A stretch of 37,033 nucleotides of DNA from CAZXEJ01 sp964639895 (GCA_964639895.1 CAZXEJ010000023.1:1-37033), one strand, 5' to 3'. Positions 1 through 8,830 are shown, counted from the first letter of the stretch. Numbers and translations: made by a program. Notes: generated by a model not told the origin, from the letters alone.

Positions 1-501
1 GGCCTGATCATGTGAATTAGCTGCAACCCGTCGGCTCAAGAGAGAATTGTATGAGTTGTGGCCGTATTCGGACCGACACTCACTTTTTCGCCGCTGCAAA
101 CGGGTCCGCGGCCGGCGTGTCGCCTGACCGTAGGGTGTCGGTCCGGGAGGGATTCTCTTCGGTGTGCCAATGCCCGTGTCATGTCGTAGCGGTTCGCTTC
201 GGGCGTCTTGGTCCTTGCATGCGGGCCAGCCGTTCTACCGTAACTGTTGGTAGCTCGTCCTGACACTCTCCCGGCTGGGCTCTCGCAGGCTGCCGTCGTG
301 GGCGCGGCACATCAATCTCGGCGTTGTTTTGGGGAGGTCTTCGCCTGGCTCCGGTGGGCGCGGCGCCGATTGATCTTTACACGGTAGGAAATTTCATGTA
401 ATCGATATTGTGTCCCGGCCCTCGGAGAATCCCCGTTTACGGGATTCCGGGTATCGGTTGTTTCCCTGTTCAATCCATCGTCTACGAGGTTGCCACCGAC
501 T
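1..501. other. Gene-free leader upstream of rph
   Basis: I find no convincing gene in this stretch. The short open frames on both strands are Arg/Ser-rich, have no recognisable motif and lack a good ribosome binding site. The part nearest rph carries a possible promoter, listed separately. The left end may belong to a neighbouring gene's control region outside the window. Confidence 0.5.
376..404 (+). promoter_or_regulatory. Possible sigma-70 promoter for rph
   Basis: TTTACA at 376-381 is followed by a 17-nt spacer and TAATCG at 399-404. The -35 is close to consensus and the -10 is poor. It lies about 100 nt upstream of rph in one of the few AT-richer patches of the leader. This rests on motif matching by eye only. 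Confidence 0.3.
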
Positions 502-1221
502 ATGGAGCGCAAGGACGGAAGAAAGAATGACCAACTGAGGCCAGTGCGCATATCGCGCGGCGTGATGAAGCACGCCGAAGGCTCGGCCCTGATCGAGATG
601 GGCGATACGCGCGTCATATGCGCGGCGTCTATCGAGGAAGGCGTCCCTCCCCATCTGGAGGGCACAGCTACGGGTTGGGTCACGGCCGAGTACTCCATGT
701 TGCCGCGTGCCACGGAGAGGAGATCGCGAAGGGTTCAAAACCAGGGTCGCGTCGGCGGAAGGTCCCAGGAGATACAGCGCATCATAGGCAGGGTGCTTAG
801 GGCCTGCATCGACCTGGAGGCCCTGGGAGAGAGGACGATCATCGTCGACTGTGACGTCCTTCAGGCCGACGGCGGCACCAGAACGGCCTCCATTACCGGT
901 GGTTTCGTGGCGCTCTATGACGCAGTAACCTACCTGCTCGAGTCGGGTATCATTTTAGAGAACCCCGTTCGCTCGTTCGTGGCCGCCGTGAGCGTGGGCA
1001 TCGTGGACGGGGAGTTGTTGCTCGACCTGGACTACTCTGAGGACTCGCGCGCCGAAGTTGACATGAACGTCGCCGTCAACGCCGAAGGCGCCATCGTCGA
1101 GATACAGGGAACCGCCGAGAAGAAGCCCTTCAGCGTGGACGAACTGAACCTGCTGGTGGGGTTGGCCCGAAGTGGAATAATGGAGCTCATAAGACTCCAG
1201 AAGGAGATCCTCGGCGAGTGA
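502..1221 (+). CDS. rph: Ribonuclease PH
   Basis: This is a phosphate-dependent 3'-5' exoribonuclease that trims tRNA 3' ends, releasing nucleoside diphosphates; it acts as a cytoplasmic hexamer. The protein is 239 aa, the family's usual length. It begins with the typical MERKDGRKNDQLRPV and carries the RNase PH signatures SALIEMGDTRVICAAS, TAEYSMLPRAT and IIVDCDVLQADGGTRTASI. A TTG at 490 would add four residues, but ATG 502 matches the family start and has GAGG at 486-489. The gene is followed 61 nt later by rdgB, a pairing common in proteobacteria. By my hand count 7 of its 19 Ile codons are ATA, which is odd for such a GC-rich gene. Confidence 0.96.
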   Translation: MERKDGRKNDQLRPVRISRGVMKHAEGSALIEMGDTRVICAASIEEGVPPHLEGTATGWVTAEYSMLPRATERRSRRVQNQGRVGGRSQEIQRIIGRVLRACIDLEALGERTIIVDCDVLQADGGTRTASITGGFVALYDAVTYLLESGIILENPVRSFVAAVSVGIVDGELLLDLDYSEDSRAEVDMNVAVNAEGAIVEIQGTAEKKPFSVDELNLLVGLARSGIMELIRLQKEILGE

Positions 1222-1282
1222 GGGTCGGGCGTGTCCCGGCCGGTTGCCGTCGCCTTGCGGACGGAGTGCGAGGTGAGGTGTG

Positions 1283-1879
1283 ATGTTGCGCGAGTTGGTT
1301 CTTGCCACGGGAAACAGGGCCAAGGCGAGGGAGTTCGCCCAACTGTTGCGCCCCTACGTGTCGTCGCTCAGGGTGCTGGGTGACCTCCATCCCGGTGTGG
1401 AGATCGAAGAGAGCGGCTCAACGTTCCGTGAAAACGCCCTCATAAAGGCGCGCACCGCCTTGTCGCTCACGGGATTGCCGTCACTTGCAGACGACTCGGG
1501 GCTTGAGGTGGCCGCCTTGGGCGGACGTCCCGGCGTACAGTCGGCACGCTACGCGGGCGGGGGTGGGGACGAGGCCAACATTGAGAAGCTGTTGCGCGAG
1601 ATGGAAGGCGTGGCCGACCGTCGGGCCAGGTTCGTCTGCTGCATCGCCCTTGCCTACCCGGACGGCTCTGTGGTGGTGGTCGAAGGTACGTGCTCGGGGC
1701 TGATAGCCGAGCGCCCCCGTGGAGAGCACGGTTTCGGTTACGACCCCGTCTTCTACCTTCCGGAACGGGGGGCCACCATGGCAGAGCTCCCACCCCATGA
1801 GAAGAACGCCGTAAGCCACCGCGCGCGCGCCGTGAAGGCCCTTACGATGTACCTGGAGGGCCTGAAGAGAAGGGCTTGA
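1283..1879 (+). CDS. rdgB: XTP/dITP (non-canonical purine NTP) pyrophosphatase
   Basis: This is a house-cleaning enzyme that hydrolyses dITP, XTP and ITP to the monophosphate plus pyrophosphate, keeping deaminated purines out of DNA and RNA. The protein is 198 aa, normal for the HAM1/RdgB family. It has the N-terminal LATGNRAKAREF nucleotide loop, the acidic metal site LADDSGLEV, GFGYDPVF and a C-terminal SHRARA. The frame opens with GTG at 1280 directly before ATG 1283; I chose the ATG, with GAGG at 1275-1278 just upstream (the following TTG at 1286 would have better spacing). It is likely cotranscribed with rph. Confidence 0.95.
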   Translation: MLRELVLATGNRAKAREFAQLLRPYVSSLRVLGDLHPGVEIEESGSTFRENALIKARTALSLTGLPSLADDSGLEVAALGGRPGVQSARYAGGGGDEANIEKLLREMEGVADRRARFVCCIALAYPDGSVVVVEGTCSGLIAERPRGEHGFGYDPVFYLPERGATMAELPPHEKNAVSHRARAVKALTMYLEGLKRRA

Positions 1880-2036
1880 TCTCCGGTCGCTGTCCCTAGG
1901 TGCGCCTGGTGTTCGAGGCTTTGATTGGGGCGGGCGGATATGATAACCTACCAATTGTCGGTGCGGGCGGCAAGGGGGGCCGCGGCTCGGCGTGCGGTTC
2001 CGCAACGGTTCCTGTGGCGGACGGTCTGAGGGGGCT

Positions 2037-3650
2037 ATGGGAAGGACAAAGTTCATATTCGTCACGGGCGGCGTGATGTCTTCGCTTGGCAAGGGTCTCG
2101 CCGCCGCCTCGCTGGGGGCTCTGCTCGAGAGCCGGGGTCTCAGGGTGTCGCTTCAGAAGCTCGACCCCTATCTCAACATCGATCCAGGTACGATGAATCC
2201 CTTCCAGCACGGCGAGGTCTACGTCACCGACGACGGGGCCGAGACCGATCTTGACCTGGGTCACTACGAGAGGTTCACCAACGCCAAGCTGACGCGCAAG
2301 CACAACATCACGACCGGCCAGATATACCACGCCGTCATAACGAAGGAGCGGCGCGGCGAGTACCTGGGCGACACGGTCCAAGTCATTCCCCACGTCACCG
2401 ATCAGATAAAGGAGGGCATACTGTCCATAACGGATGCCAACGACGTGGCGATCGTCGAGATAGGCGGCACCGTGGGCGATATAGAGAGCCTGCCGTTCCT
2501 CGAGGCTGTAAGGCAACTGAGGTCCGACCTCGGCAAGGAAAACACGCTCTACGTACACTTGACCTACGTCCCATATATCGCGACGGCCGGCGAGCTCAAG
2601 ACCAAGCCGACCCAGCACAGCGTAAAGGAGCTTCTTCAGATCGGGATCCAGCCCGACGTGCTGCTGTGCAGGACCGACCGTTACCTACCCTCGGAGATAA
2701 AACGCAAGATAGCCCTCTTCTGCAACGTGCGCCAGGAGGCCGTCATCACGGCCAAGGACGTCGAGATCATCTACGAGGTACCCGTCGTATACCACAAGGA
2801 GGGAGTGGACGAGATAATCGTCGAGAGCCTGGGCATGTGGACGCGGAATCCCGATATCTCCCATTGGGTGAGGCTCGTCGAGAAGTGGAAGTCGCTCGAG
2901 GAGGAGGTGGTCATTGCAGTCGTCGGCAAGTACGTGGCGCAGAAGGACGCCTACAAGAGCCTCCATGAGGCCCTCACCCACGCCGGCATCGCCAATGATG
3001 TCCGGGTGCGCATAAAGTACGTCGATTCCGAAGAAGTCGAGCAGCAGGGGGCCGAGCGGTTCCTCGGCGACGTGGACGGCGTACTAGTGCCGGGGGGCTT
3101 CGGCAAACGCGGCTTCGAGGGCAAGATCGCCTCGGCCCGCTACGCGCGCGAACACGGAGTGCCGTATTTCGGCATATGTCTCGGTATGCAGATGGCCGTG
3201 GTCGAGTTTGCCCGAAACGTCTGCGGTCTCCGTGACGCCCATTCGGTCGAGTTCGACGAGTCTTCTCCGGACCCTGTCGTACACCTGATGTACGAGCAAC
3301 GAGGCATAAAGGACAAGGGTGGAACGATGCGTCTCGGTGCCTACCCCTGCAAGGTACGCCCGGGGACGAAGGCCTACGAAGCCTACGGGAGGGAGGAGAT
3401 ATCGGAGCGTCACCGCCACCGCTACGAGATAAACAACCGCTACCGCGATGTGTTCGAGCGCCACGATCTCGTCCTGAGCGGCCTGTCGCCGGACGGAAAT
3501 CTCGTCGAGATAGTCGAGATCAAGGGACACCCCTGGTTCGTGGGTTGTCAGTTCCACCCGGAGTTCAAGTCCCATCCCCACAATCCGCACCCGCTGTTCA
3601 GGGAGTTCATAAGGGCCGCCCTGGGCCGCAGGTCTCATACGGGTATATAA
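2037..3650 (+). CDS. pyrG: CTP synthase
   Basis: It converts UTP to CTP using ATP and ammonia taken from glutamine, the last step of de novo pyrimidine nucleotide synthesis. The 537-aa protein has both domains. The N-terminal amidoligase domain begins KFIFVTGGVMSSLGKGLAAASLG, containing the P-loop. The C-terminal class I glutamine amidotransferase domain has its nucleophile Cys381 in FGICLGMQ and the His/Glu pair in CQFHPEF. The open frame runs upstream to 1992, but ATG 2037 matches the family N-terminus and has a strong GAGGGG about 3 nt before it. It ends 127 nt before the exoribonuclease gene; an inverted repeat lies between them. Confidence 0.97.
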   Translation: MGRTKFIFVTGGVMSSLGKGLAAASLGALLESRGLRVSLQKLDPYLNIDPGTMNPFQHGEVYVTDDGAETDLDLGHYERFTNAKLTRKHNITTGQIYHAVITKERRGEYLGDTVQVIPHVTDQIKEGILSITDANDVAIVEIGGTVGDIESLPFLEAVRQLRSDLGKENTLYVHLTYVPYIATAGELKTKPTQHSVKELLQIGIQPDVLLCRTDRYLPSEIKRKIALFCNVRQEAVITAKDVEIIYEVPVVYHKEGVDEIIVESLGMWTRNPDISHWVRLVEKWKSLEEEVVIAVVGKYVAQKDAYKSLHEALTHAGIANDVRVRIKYVDSEEVEQQGAERFLGDVDGVLVPGGFGKRGFEGKIASARYAREHGVPYFGICLGMQMAVVEFARNVCGLRDAHSVEFDESSPDPVVHLMYEQRGIKDKGGTMRLGAYPCKVRPGTKAYEAYGREEISERHRHRYEINNRYRDVFERHDLVLSGLSPDGNLVEIVEIKGHPWFVGCQFHPEFKSHPHNPHPLFREFIRAALGRRSHTGI

Positions 3651-3674
3651 GGGGAAAGTGGAGGGAGGAGACGC

Positions 3675-3725
3675 TGCGGCGCATATAGGATCGACCCCCC
3701 TCCCCGGACGCCGCTCTGCGCCGCA
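3675..3725. repeat. 9-bp perfect inverted repeat between pyrG and the exoribonuclease gene
   Basis: TGCGGCGCA (3675-3683) is the exact reverse complement of TGCGCCGCA (3717-3725), with a 33-nt loop that includes a run of C. No T-run follows, so it is not a classical intrinsic terminator. It could be an RNA stem in the intercistronic region, protecting or attenuating the message, or chance in GC-rich DNA. Confidence 0.45.
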
Positions 3726-3777
3726 AGGAGGGTTGTCGCCGCTACACGTGCTGCCGGTTAGGTGAGGATGTGATGCC

Positions 3778-5784
3778 ATGAAAACCCGCCCTTCCATATC
3801 GGACCTGGTCGTCTTCAGGAAGAGGCGAGAGCCCTCGCTCGGGGTGCTCGTCGGCCTGTCGGCCGCGGAGGCGACCATATACTCCGAAGAGGGCAGGCGT
3901 ATCGCCGTCGACCCCTCGCGCGTGGTGATGGGGCTTGAGATGGGATTCGACGCCGCCGACAACCCGGCCGACCTCAAGCTTAAGCTGAGGGCGCTGCGCA
4001 AAGAGCTCGAGGCCGCGCGCGAGACGGTGGATGTAAGGACGCTGTGGGAATGCGTGGTGGGCGTGCGCGATACCGTCTCCTTCGACGAGCTCGCGGACCT
4101 CTATTTCGGTTCCGATCCCCGAGATCCCAGGGAGGAACTGACCCTGTTCTGGGCCGTCGACAAGGAGAACCCCTACTTCAAGCGCGGGGACGGCGTCTAC
4201 GAGGTGCGCGAGCTGGCCGAGGTAGAGGAGATCGTACGCAGGAAGGAGGCCGAGAGGCGTAGGGCCGAGGAGAAGAAGGCCGCCGTGGCGTGGGGTAGGG
4301 CCGTCGTCAGGGGCGAGGCCGTCGAACCTGACGAGCGTGTGAAGAACTACCTGGAGCTTGTACGTAACTTCGTCGTCCACCTAGACGAATACGAGAAGGC
4401 TCCACAGGCGCGGAGCTTCATGTCCGAAGTTGGTATACGGAACGTCGAAGAGGCGATCGAGTTCCTCATCAAGGCCGGCCTGTGGAGTGAGGACGACGAC
4501 CCGTTGCTCGAGCGGTTCAACATCACACGTTCCTTCTCCGAGGAGGTCGAGCGCGAGGTGGAAGAACTTCTGGCTACGGAGCCCTCGACGGCAGGTCTGC
4601 TGGACCTCTCCTCCCTATGGACCTTCTCAATAGACGACGAGACCACCGAGGACGTGGACGACGCCCTCTCCATCACGGCTACCGACGACGGCTACATGGT
4701 GGCCGTCCACATAGCGGACGTGGCCGGTCTGGTCGGGCGCGGATCGCGCCTTGACGAAGAGGCGCTGGGGAGGGGCGAGACCGTTTATTTGCCCGAGGGG
4801 CACGTGCACATGTTCCCCCCCAAGCTCATACGCGAAGCTCTGAGCCTTTTCGCCGGAAGACCCAAGAGGGCCGTCTCACTGCTGGTCTACTTCGATCGTG
4901 AGTTCAACATGACCAGTTCCACCTTCGCCGAGACGAAGATAGTAGTCGACGCAAACCTCGCATACTCCGGGGCCGAGCAGGTGTTGAGGGGCCGAGTGGA
5001 GGGCGAGGCGCTGTTCGAGATCGCCGCCCGTCTGCGCGCCCATCGCATCGAGGCGGGCGGCTGCGTGATAGACCTGCCGCAGCTCAAGGTGAGGGTGGAG
5101 GGAGGGGAGATCAAGGTGAGAAGGGACTACATGAACAGTCCCGTCCACGTCGTGGTCTCCGAGTGCATGATACTCGCCAACCGTCTCGCCGGCGAGTACC
5201 TGAGGGACAAGGGTGTACCGGCCATCTACCGCTACATAACGGACCCCGTGCCGGACGAGGTGAGGGAGCTTGAGACCGAAGACCCCCTCTATCCGCTGAG
5301 GGCAGTGCGATACCTCAGACCCTCGCGGCTGGGCACGTTTCCGATGCCTCACCAGTTCCTTGGGGTGGAATGCTACGTGCAGATAACCTCGCCCATAAGG
5401 AGGTACCTCGATCTCGTTATGCAACGACAGCTCGTCGCTGCGATACGCGGCACCGACCCCCCTTACGGCAGGGACGAGCTTGAGAGAATAATGTATCAGG
5501 TCGAGGGGGAGGTGAGGAGGAAGAAGACCGTCGAGCGGGCGAGGACGCGCTACTGGCTCTACAAATACCTGCGCGGGCGTACGGGCGAGTCGGTGGTGGG
5601 CTACGTGAGCCAAGTGACCGAGAGGGCCGTGAGCGTCTACGTGCCCGACTACCTGCTGACCGTGGACGTGCCTTCGATGAATCCGGGTGAGTGGAAGGAG
5701 GGCGACAGGGTGGAGCTCCGAATAGCCGCCGTCGACCCCCTCAAGGGCCGTCTTACCCTTGAGCAGGCCGAGGTGGGGGGGTGA
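3778..5784 (+). CDS. RNase II/R-type (RNB domain) 3'-5' exoribonuclease
   Basis: This is a hydrolytic 3'-5' exoribonuclease of the RNB superfamily, acting in mRNA turnover and RNA processing in the cytoplasm. In its 668 aa, the catalytic motif SIDDETTEDVDDA gives Asp286, Asp292, Asp294 and Asp295, the same 0/+6/+8/+9 spacing as the metal-binding Asp of E. coli RNase II. TSPIRRYLDL and SECMILANRLAGEYL are other RNB landmarks, and the C-terminal ~60 aa look like an S1 fold. The N-terminal ~270 aa do not look like the two cold-shock domains of classical RNase II/R; they contain a charged helical stretch (about 140-180) and a probable winged-helix part. This fits the divergent RNB proteins of cyanobacteria and deltaproteobacteria. 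I assign no symbol because rnb and rnr imply the other architecture. Confidence 0.88.
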   Translation: MKTRPSISDLVVFRKRREPSLGVLVGLSAAEATIYSEEGRRIAVDPSRVVMGLEMGFDAADNPADLKLKLRALRKELEAARETVDVRTLWECVVGVRDTVSFDELADLYFGSDPRDPREELTLFWAVDKENPYFKRGDGVYEVRELAEVEEIVRRKEAERRRAEEKKAAVAWGRAVVRGEAVEPDERVKNYLELVRNFVVHLDEYEKAPQARSFMSEVGIRNVEEAIEFLIKAGLWSEDDDPLLERFNITRSFSEEVEREVEELLATEPSTAGLLDLSSLWTFSIDDETTEDVDDALSITATDDGYMVAVHIADVAGLVGRGSRLDEEALGRGETVYLPEGHVHMFPPKLIREALSLFAGRPKRAVSLLVYFDREFNMTSSTFAETKIVVDANLAYSGAEQVLRGRVEGEALFEIAARLRAHRIEAGGCVIDLPQLKVRVEGGEIKVRRDYMNSPVHVVVSECMILANRLAGEYLRDKGVPAIYRYITDPVPDEVRELETEDPLYPLRAVRYLRPSRLGTFPMPHQFLGVECYVQITSPIRRYLDLVMQRQLVAAIRGTDPPYGRDELERIMYQVEGEVRRKKTVERARTRYWLYKYLRGRTGESVVGYVSQVTERAVSVYVPDYLLTVDVPSMNPGEWKEGDRVELRIAAVDPLKGRLTLEQAEVGG

Positions 5785-5998
5785 GAGCGGAGGGGGGCGG
5801 CCTGCGTGCACGGGACGATCCGTCTGGGGGGGTAGCAGAAGGGAATATGAGTGGGTTGGGTACCGACGGAGCAGATGGTTTCCGACGATTCTCCCCGCCA
5901 CCTGTGCGTCCGCGATGTGAGGGTAAGCACCGACGTCCCTCCTACGCCGTGGTTCGTGTGGCCGATGTGGGCGGCGTCTCCCCGTGGTAGGGGCTGTG

Positions 5999-6031
5999 CC
6001 GCGCAACGCGGTGAGGGGCCTTCTCGCCCCT
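5999..6031 (+). terminator. Tandem hairpins, possible terminator after the exoribonuclease gene
   Basis: CCGCG-CAA-CGCGG (5999-6011) is followed at once by AGGGGC-CTTCTC-GCCCCT (6014-6031). Both stems are perfect with short loops. Only two T follow, so if this ends transcription it does so weakly or with help from Rho. It sits about 215 nt downstream of the stop codon. Confidence 0.3.
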
Positions 6032-6411
6032 TATCGGTATGGGCGTTACGCCAGCCCAGGGGGTGTGGGGGTAATGGGTTGGTGAGCCTCGCGCTACGGT
6101 GGTCCCACAGGGTACTCGACGTGGTCAGCGCCGCGTCACTCCTTGGCGGTCGTGCCGGCTGTGGCGAGCACGCCGCCCGCCGTGCTCGGCCGGGACGTTG
6201 CGGCGCGAGTCGGCGTCGCCGTGTTTTGCGTGCGGTCCGTCGCTGCTCGGGGTGCGGGTACACGCGAGGAGTGCCTCCGCCTTCATATACCGGCTGGCGT
6301 GGGGCCTTGAGAGCTCCCCATCTTGATGACTCGTTTCGGGTGCATCCGTGGTTTGCCGCGGTCGGCGGTCCATGCTTGCGAGGAATCGGCTTGGGCTCGT
6401 GAGTGGAGCGG

Positions 6412-6439
6412 TTGAAAATTTCGTATGTGCTGGTATAGG
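6412..6439 (+). promoter_or_regulatory. Probable sigma-70 promoter of gltA
   Basis: TTGAAA at 6412-6417, a 16-nt spacer and TATAGG at 6434-6439. A second TATAAG follows at 6440-6445 but is too far from the -35. Predicted transcription would start near 6446, giving a leader of about 100 nt. It is the only AT-rich patch in the gap, which supports the call. Confidence 0.5.
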
Positions 6440-6546
6440 TATAAGGCGGTGAGCGTCACGGCTGTCGCTGTGGCTGCGGTCGGCGGAAGGGCGCGGTCGT
6501 TTAGTCCGGGAGGAGGGGTTCAGCAATACGCAGGAGGGGAATCAGA

Positions 6547-7836
6547 GTGTCCAAAAATTCACTTACCATAACGGATAACAGAACGGGCAAGACCTACGAG
6601 ATACCCATCGAGAACGGCACCATTCGTGCCATGGACCTCCGCCAGATAAAGGTGAGCGACGACGATTTCGGGCTCATGAGCTACGATCCCGCTTTCGCCA
6701 ATACGGCGTCGTGCAAGAGCACCATCACGTTCATCGACGGCGACAAGGGCGTGCTGCGCTACCGTGGCTATCCCATCGAGCAGCTGGCGCAGAACAGCAC
6801 GTTCCTCGAGGTGGCATACCTCCTCCTCTACGGTGAGCTCCCCACTCGCAGCCAGTACGAGGAGTGGGTGGACAAGATAACCCACCACACTATGATCCAC
6901 GAAAACATAAAGAAGTTCATCGACGGCTTCCGCTACGACGCCCACCCGATGGGAATGCTGCTCGGTACCGTGGGAGCGCTTTCGACCTTCTACCCGGAGG
7001 CCAAGGATATATTCGACGAGAAGGTGCGCGAGATACAGGTGTACCGCCTCATAGCCAAGATGCCCACCATAGCCGCCTTCTGCTACAAGCACCGCATCGG
7101 TCAGCCCTACGTCTATCCCGACAACGAACTGAGCTACGTGGGCAACTTCCTCACCATGATGTTCCGGGCGGCACAGAACAAGTACACCCCCCATCCCGTG
7201 ATCGAAAGGGCGATCGACGTCCTGTTCATCCTCCATGCCGACCACGAGCAGAACTGCAGCGCCAACGCCATGAGGAGCGTCGGCAGTTCCCACGTCGATC
7301 CCTATTCGGCCACGGCGGCCGCGATCGCTGCACTCTACGGTCCCCTGCACGGTGGGGCCAACGAGGCCGTGCTCAAGATGCTCGAGCGCATCGGGTCCAA
7401 GGACAACATACCGGCCTTCATAAAGAGCGTCGAGGCCGGTGAGACGAGGCTTATGGGCTTCGGCCACAGGGTGTACAAGGCCTACGATCCGCGGGCGAAG
7501 ATCATCAAGGAGATCGCCCACGAGGTGTTCGAGGTGACGGGGAAGAATCCCCTGCTCGACATCGCACTGGAGCTCGAACGTATCGCCCTCGAAGACGACT
7601 ACTTCGTAAAGCGCCGCCTCTACCCGAACGTGGACTTCTATTCGGGTCTCATATATCAGAGCATGGGCATACACCCGAGCATGTTCACCGTCATGTTCGC
7701 AATCCCCAGGACGGCCGGCTGGCTGGCCCAGTGGCAGGAAATGCTGCTCGACAAGGAGATGAAGATCGCCCGGCCGCGCCAGGTCTATCTGGGACACGGC
7801 CACCGCGACTACGTACCGATGGAAAAGAGGGGCTAG
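6547..7836 (+). CDS. gltA: Citrate synthase
   Basis: It condenses oxaloacetate with acetyl-CoA to form citrate, the entry step of the TCA cycle. The 429-aa length and the ~50-residue N-terminal extension before SCKSTITFIDGDKGVLRYRG match the E. coli-like hexameric (type II) enzymes. Active-site regions are clear: LHADHEQNCSANAMR, AALYGPLHGGANEAVLKML and GFGHRVYKAYDPRAK, which carry the catalytic His residues, with the C-terminal Asp region in VDFYSGL. The start is GTG, chosen because AGGAGGGG (6532-6539) lies 7 nt upstream and no ATG is better placed. It is monocistronic, with large gene-free gaps on both sides. Confidence 0.97.
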   Translation: MSKNSLTITDNRTGKTYEIPIENGTIRAMDLRQIKVSDDDFGLMSYDPAFANTASCKSTITFIDGDKGVLRYRGYPIEQLAQNSTFLEVAYLLLYGELPTRSQYEEWVDKITHHTMIHENIKKFIDGFRYDAHPMGMLLGTVGALSTFYPEAKDIFDEKVREIQVYRLIAKMPTIAAFCYKHRIGQPYVYPDNELSYVGNFLTMMFRAAQNKYTPHPVIERAIDVLFILHADHEQNCSANAMRSVGSSHVDPYSATAAAIAALYGPLHGGANEAVLKMLERIGSKDNIPAFIKSVEAGETRLMGFGHRVYKAYDPRAKIIKEIAHEVFEVTGKNPLLDIALELERIALEDDYFVKRRLYPNVDFYSGLIYQSMGIHPSMFTVMFAIPRTAGWLAQWQEMLLDKEMKIARPRQVYLGHGHRDYVPMEKRG

Positions 7837-8431
7837 CCCTTCATGGTTCCTCGAAGTGCTGGGTCCCGCGGCGCCTTGGTGTGCCCAGCCTCAATGGGAG
7901 GATACGGAACGTCGGTAGCTCAGTAGCCGCCTCCAATCAGGCCCTCCCCTATGTCCCCGGCCGCTCCGACCCCCGGTGGATAAGGTCTGCAGCGATGTTT
8001 CTACGCTCCCGTGTAAGCGGTACGGTGGTGCGAGGTGGTGGCGGGACCGTGGCAGCATGGCGTCACGATCAGCTACGGGGACGTGCAGCGGCGTAGCGAG
8101 CCGCTGTTGGAGCCTAAGCCGCGCCTGAACGCCTCCCTCACAAGGGGGGTCAAGCCGCGGGGTGATGCTAAATGCCGCATCCCCGTCGAAGCGAGGGGGG
8201 CTCGGTGGTAGGCGACGGCGGGTAGATGCTTCCCCACTCATCCCCCGACATTCGCTCGGGAACAGGGCAAGGTCTCCGTGAGGCACGTGTCGGGGGGACG
8301 TGTGTAGGTGTCCCCCTCGACCGTCGGACCGAGTGGACCTTCTTTTCCTACCGGCCGCATGCGAGGCATCCCCCCCGACGGATGGAGTTTCGGCGAGGGG
8401 GGCCGTCTTTATCCTCATCCGTTGCGGGCGG
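7837..8431. other. 595-bp gene-free gap between convergent genes
   Basis: gltA (+) and the 8432 gene (-) converge on this stretch, so neither needs a promoter here. I see no coding frame with recognisable content. A TAGCTCAGT at about 7917 recalls a tRNA D-arm, but no T-arm or acceptor stem follows. A C6/G6 inverted repeat with a long loop lies at 8371-8402 and could end transcription of the minus-strand unit. Nothing else is identifiable. Confidence 0.5.
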
Positions 8432-8830
8432 CTACGATTCTGAGAACTGCAACGATATGGCTACGTTGTAGTAATAGTCTATCGCCTTTTCCACGTCTCT
8501 CAGGAACAGTTCCACCAGCTGGTCGTCGTCCGGCAACGCCATACCGTCGCCTGCGGCCGAGGTCCTCCCTTCCAGCGAGCTCAACGTCTCGGCAAAAGCT
8601 TCTTCGAGCAGGTCCTTTCCCTCGAGGGCGATCTTTTCTATGAAGGCCTCGTCCTGGAGGTCGTAGCCCCTCCTCTCTATGGCCGCTTCGAGCTTCCCGA
8701 GCAGCGCCTCCGAGGGACGGCGGTCGAAGCGGCGGTCCAATATCTCGGCAAAGAGGTGTCTCAGTCGACCTGAGCAGGTCGTATCCACATTGCGGCTTTC
8801 GTCGGCCACTGTGGGTTCCTCCTTGCTCAC
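8432..8830 (-). CDS. Conserved-looking small protein of unknown function, coupled to gloA
   Basis: I do not recognise this 132-aa protein. It is acidic, soluble and almost wholly helical in appearance, without signal peptide, membrane segment or a metal-binding cluster (one Cys). The C-terminal part ends with DVEKAIDYYYNVAISL. Its ATG overlaps the gloA stop by four bases (ATGA, 8827-8830), so the two are translationally coupled. The coupling and normal codon use for this genome argue that it is real. A link to glyoxal detoxification is only guilt by association. Confidence 0.7.
   Translation of the reverse strand: MSKEEPTVADESRNVDTTCSGRLRHLFAEILDRRFDRRPSEALLGKLEAAIERRGYDLQDEAFIEKIALEGKDLLEEAFAETLSSLEGRTSAAGDGMALPDDDQLVELFLRDVEKAIDYYYNVAISLQFSES

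Larger units (their letters stand above)
5785..6546. other. 762-bp gene-free region upstream of gltA
   Basis: No credible coding region. The longest plus-strand frame (5851-6402) is rich in Arg, Gly, Ser and Cys with no domain. The region holds two adjacent hairpins (5999-6031) and, at its 3' end, a sigma-70-like promoter and a strong ribosome binding site for gltA. The rest shows nothing I can name. Confidence 0.5.

Noticed and set aside
51..263. 70-aa frame near the left edge
   Set aside because: No recognisable motif or ribosome binding site; a similar-sized frame exists on the other strand.
5851..6402. 183-aa frame in the gap before gltA
   Set aside because: Composition is Arg/Gly/Cys/Trp-rich and unlike the neighbours, it has no domain or good ribosome binding site, and it contains the tandem hairpins.
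7911..7990. tRNA-like GGTAGCTCAGTAG sequence
   Set aside because: It resembles a D-arm only. No anticodon stem, GGTTCGAATCC-type T-arm or closing acceptor stem follows.
8371..8402. C6...G6 inverted repeat as a terminator
   Set aside because: The loop would be 20 nt with mismatched inner bases and no T-run; kept only as a remark in the gap description.
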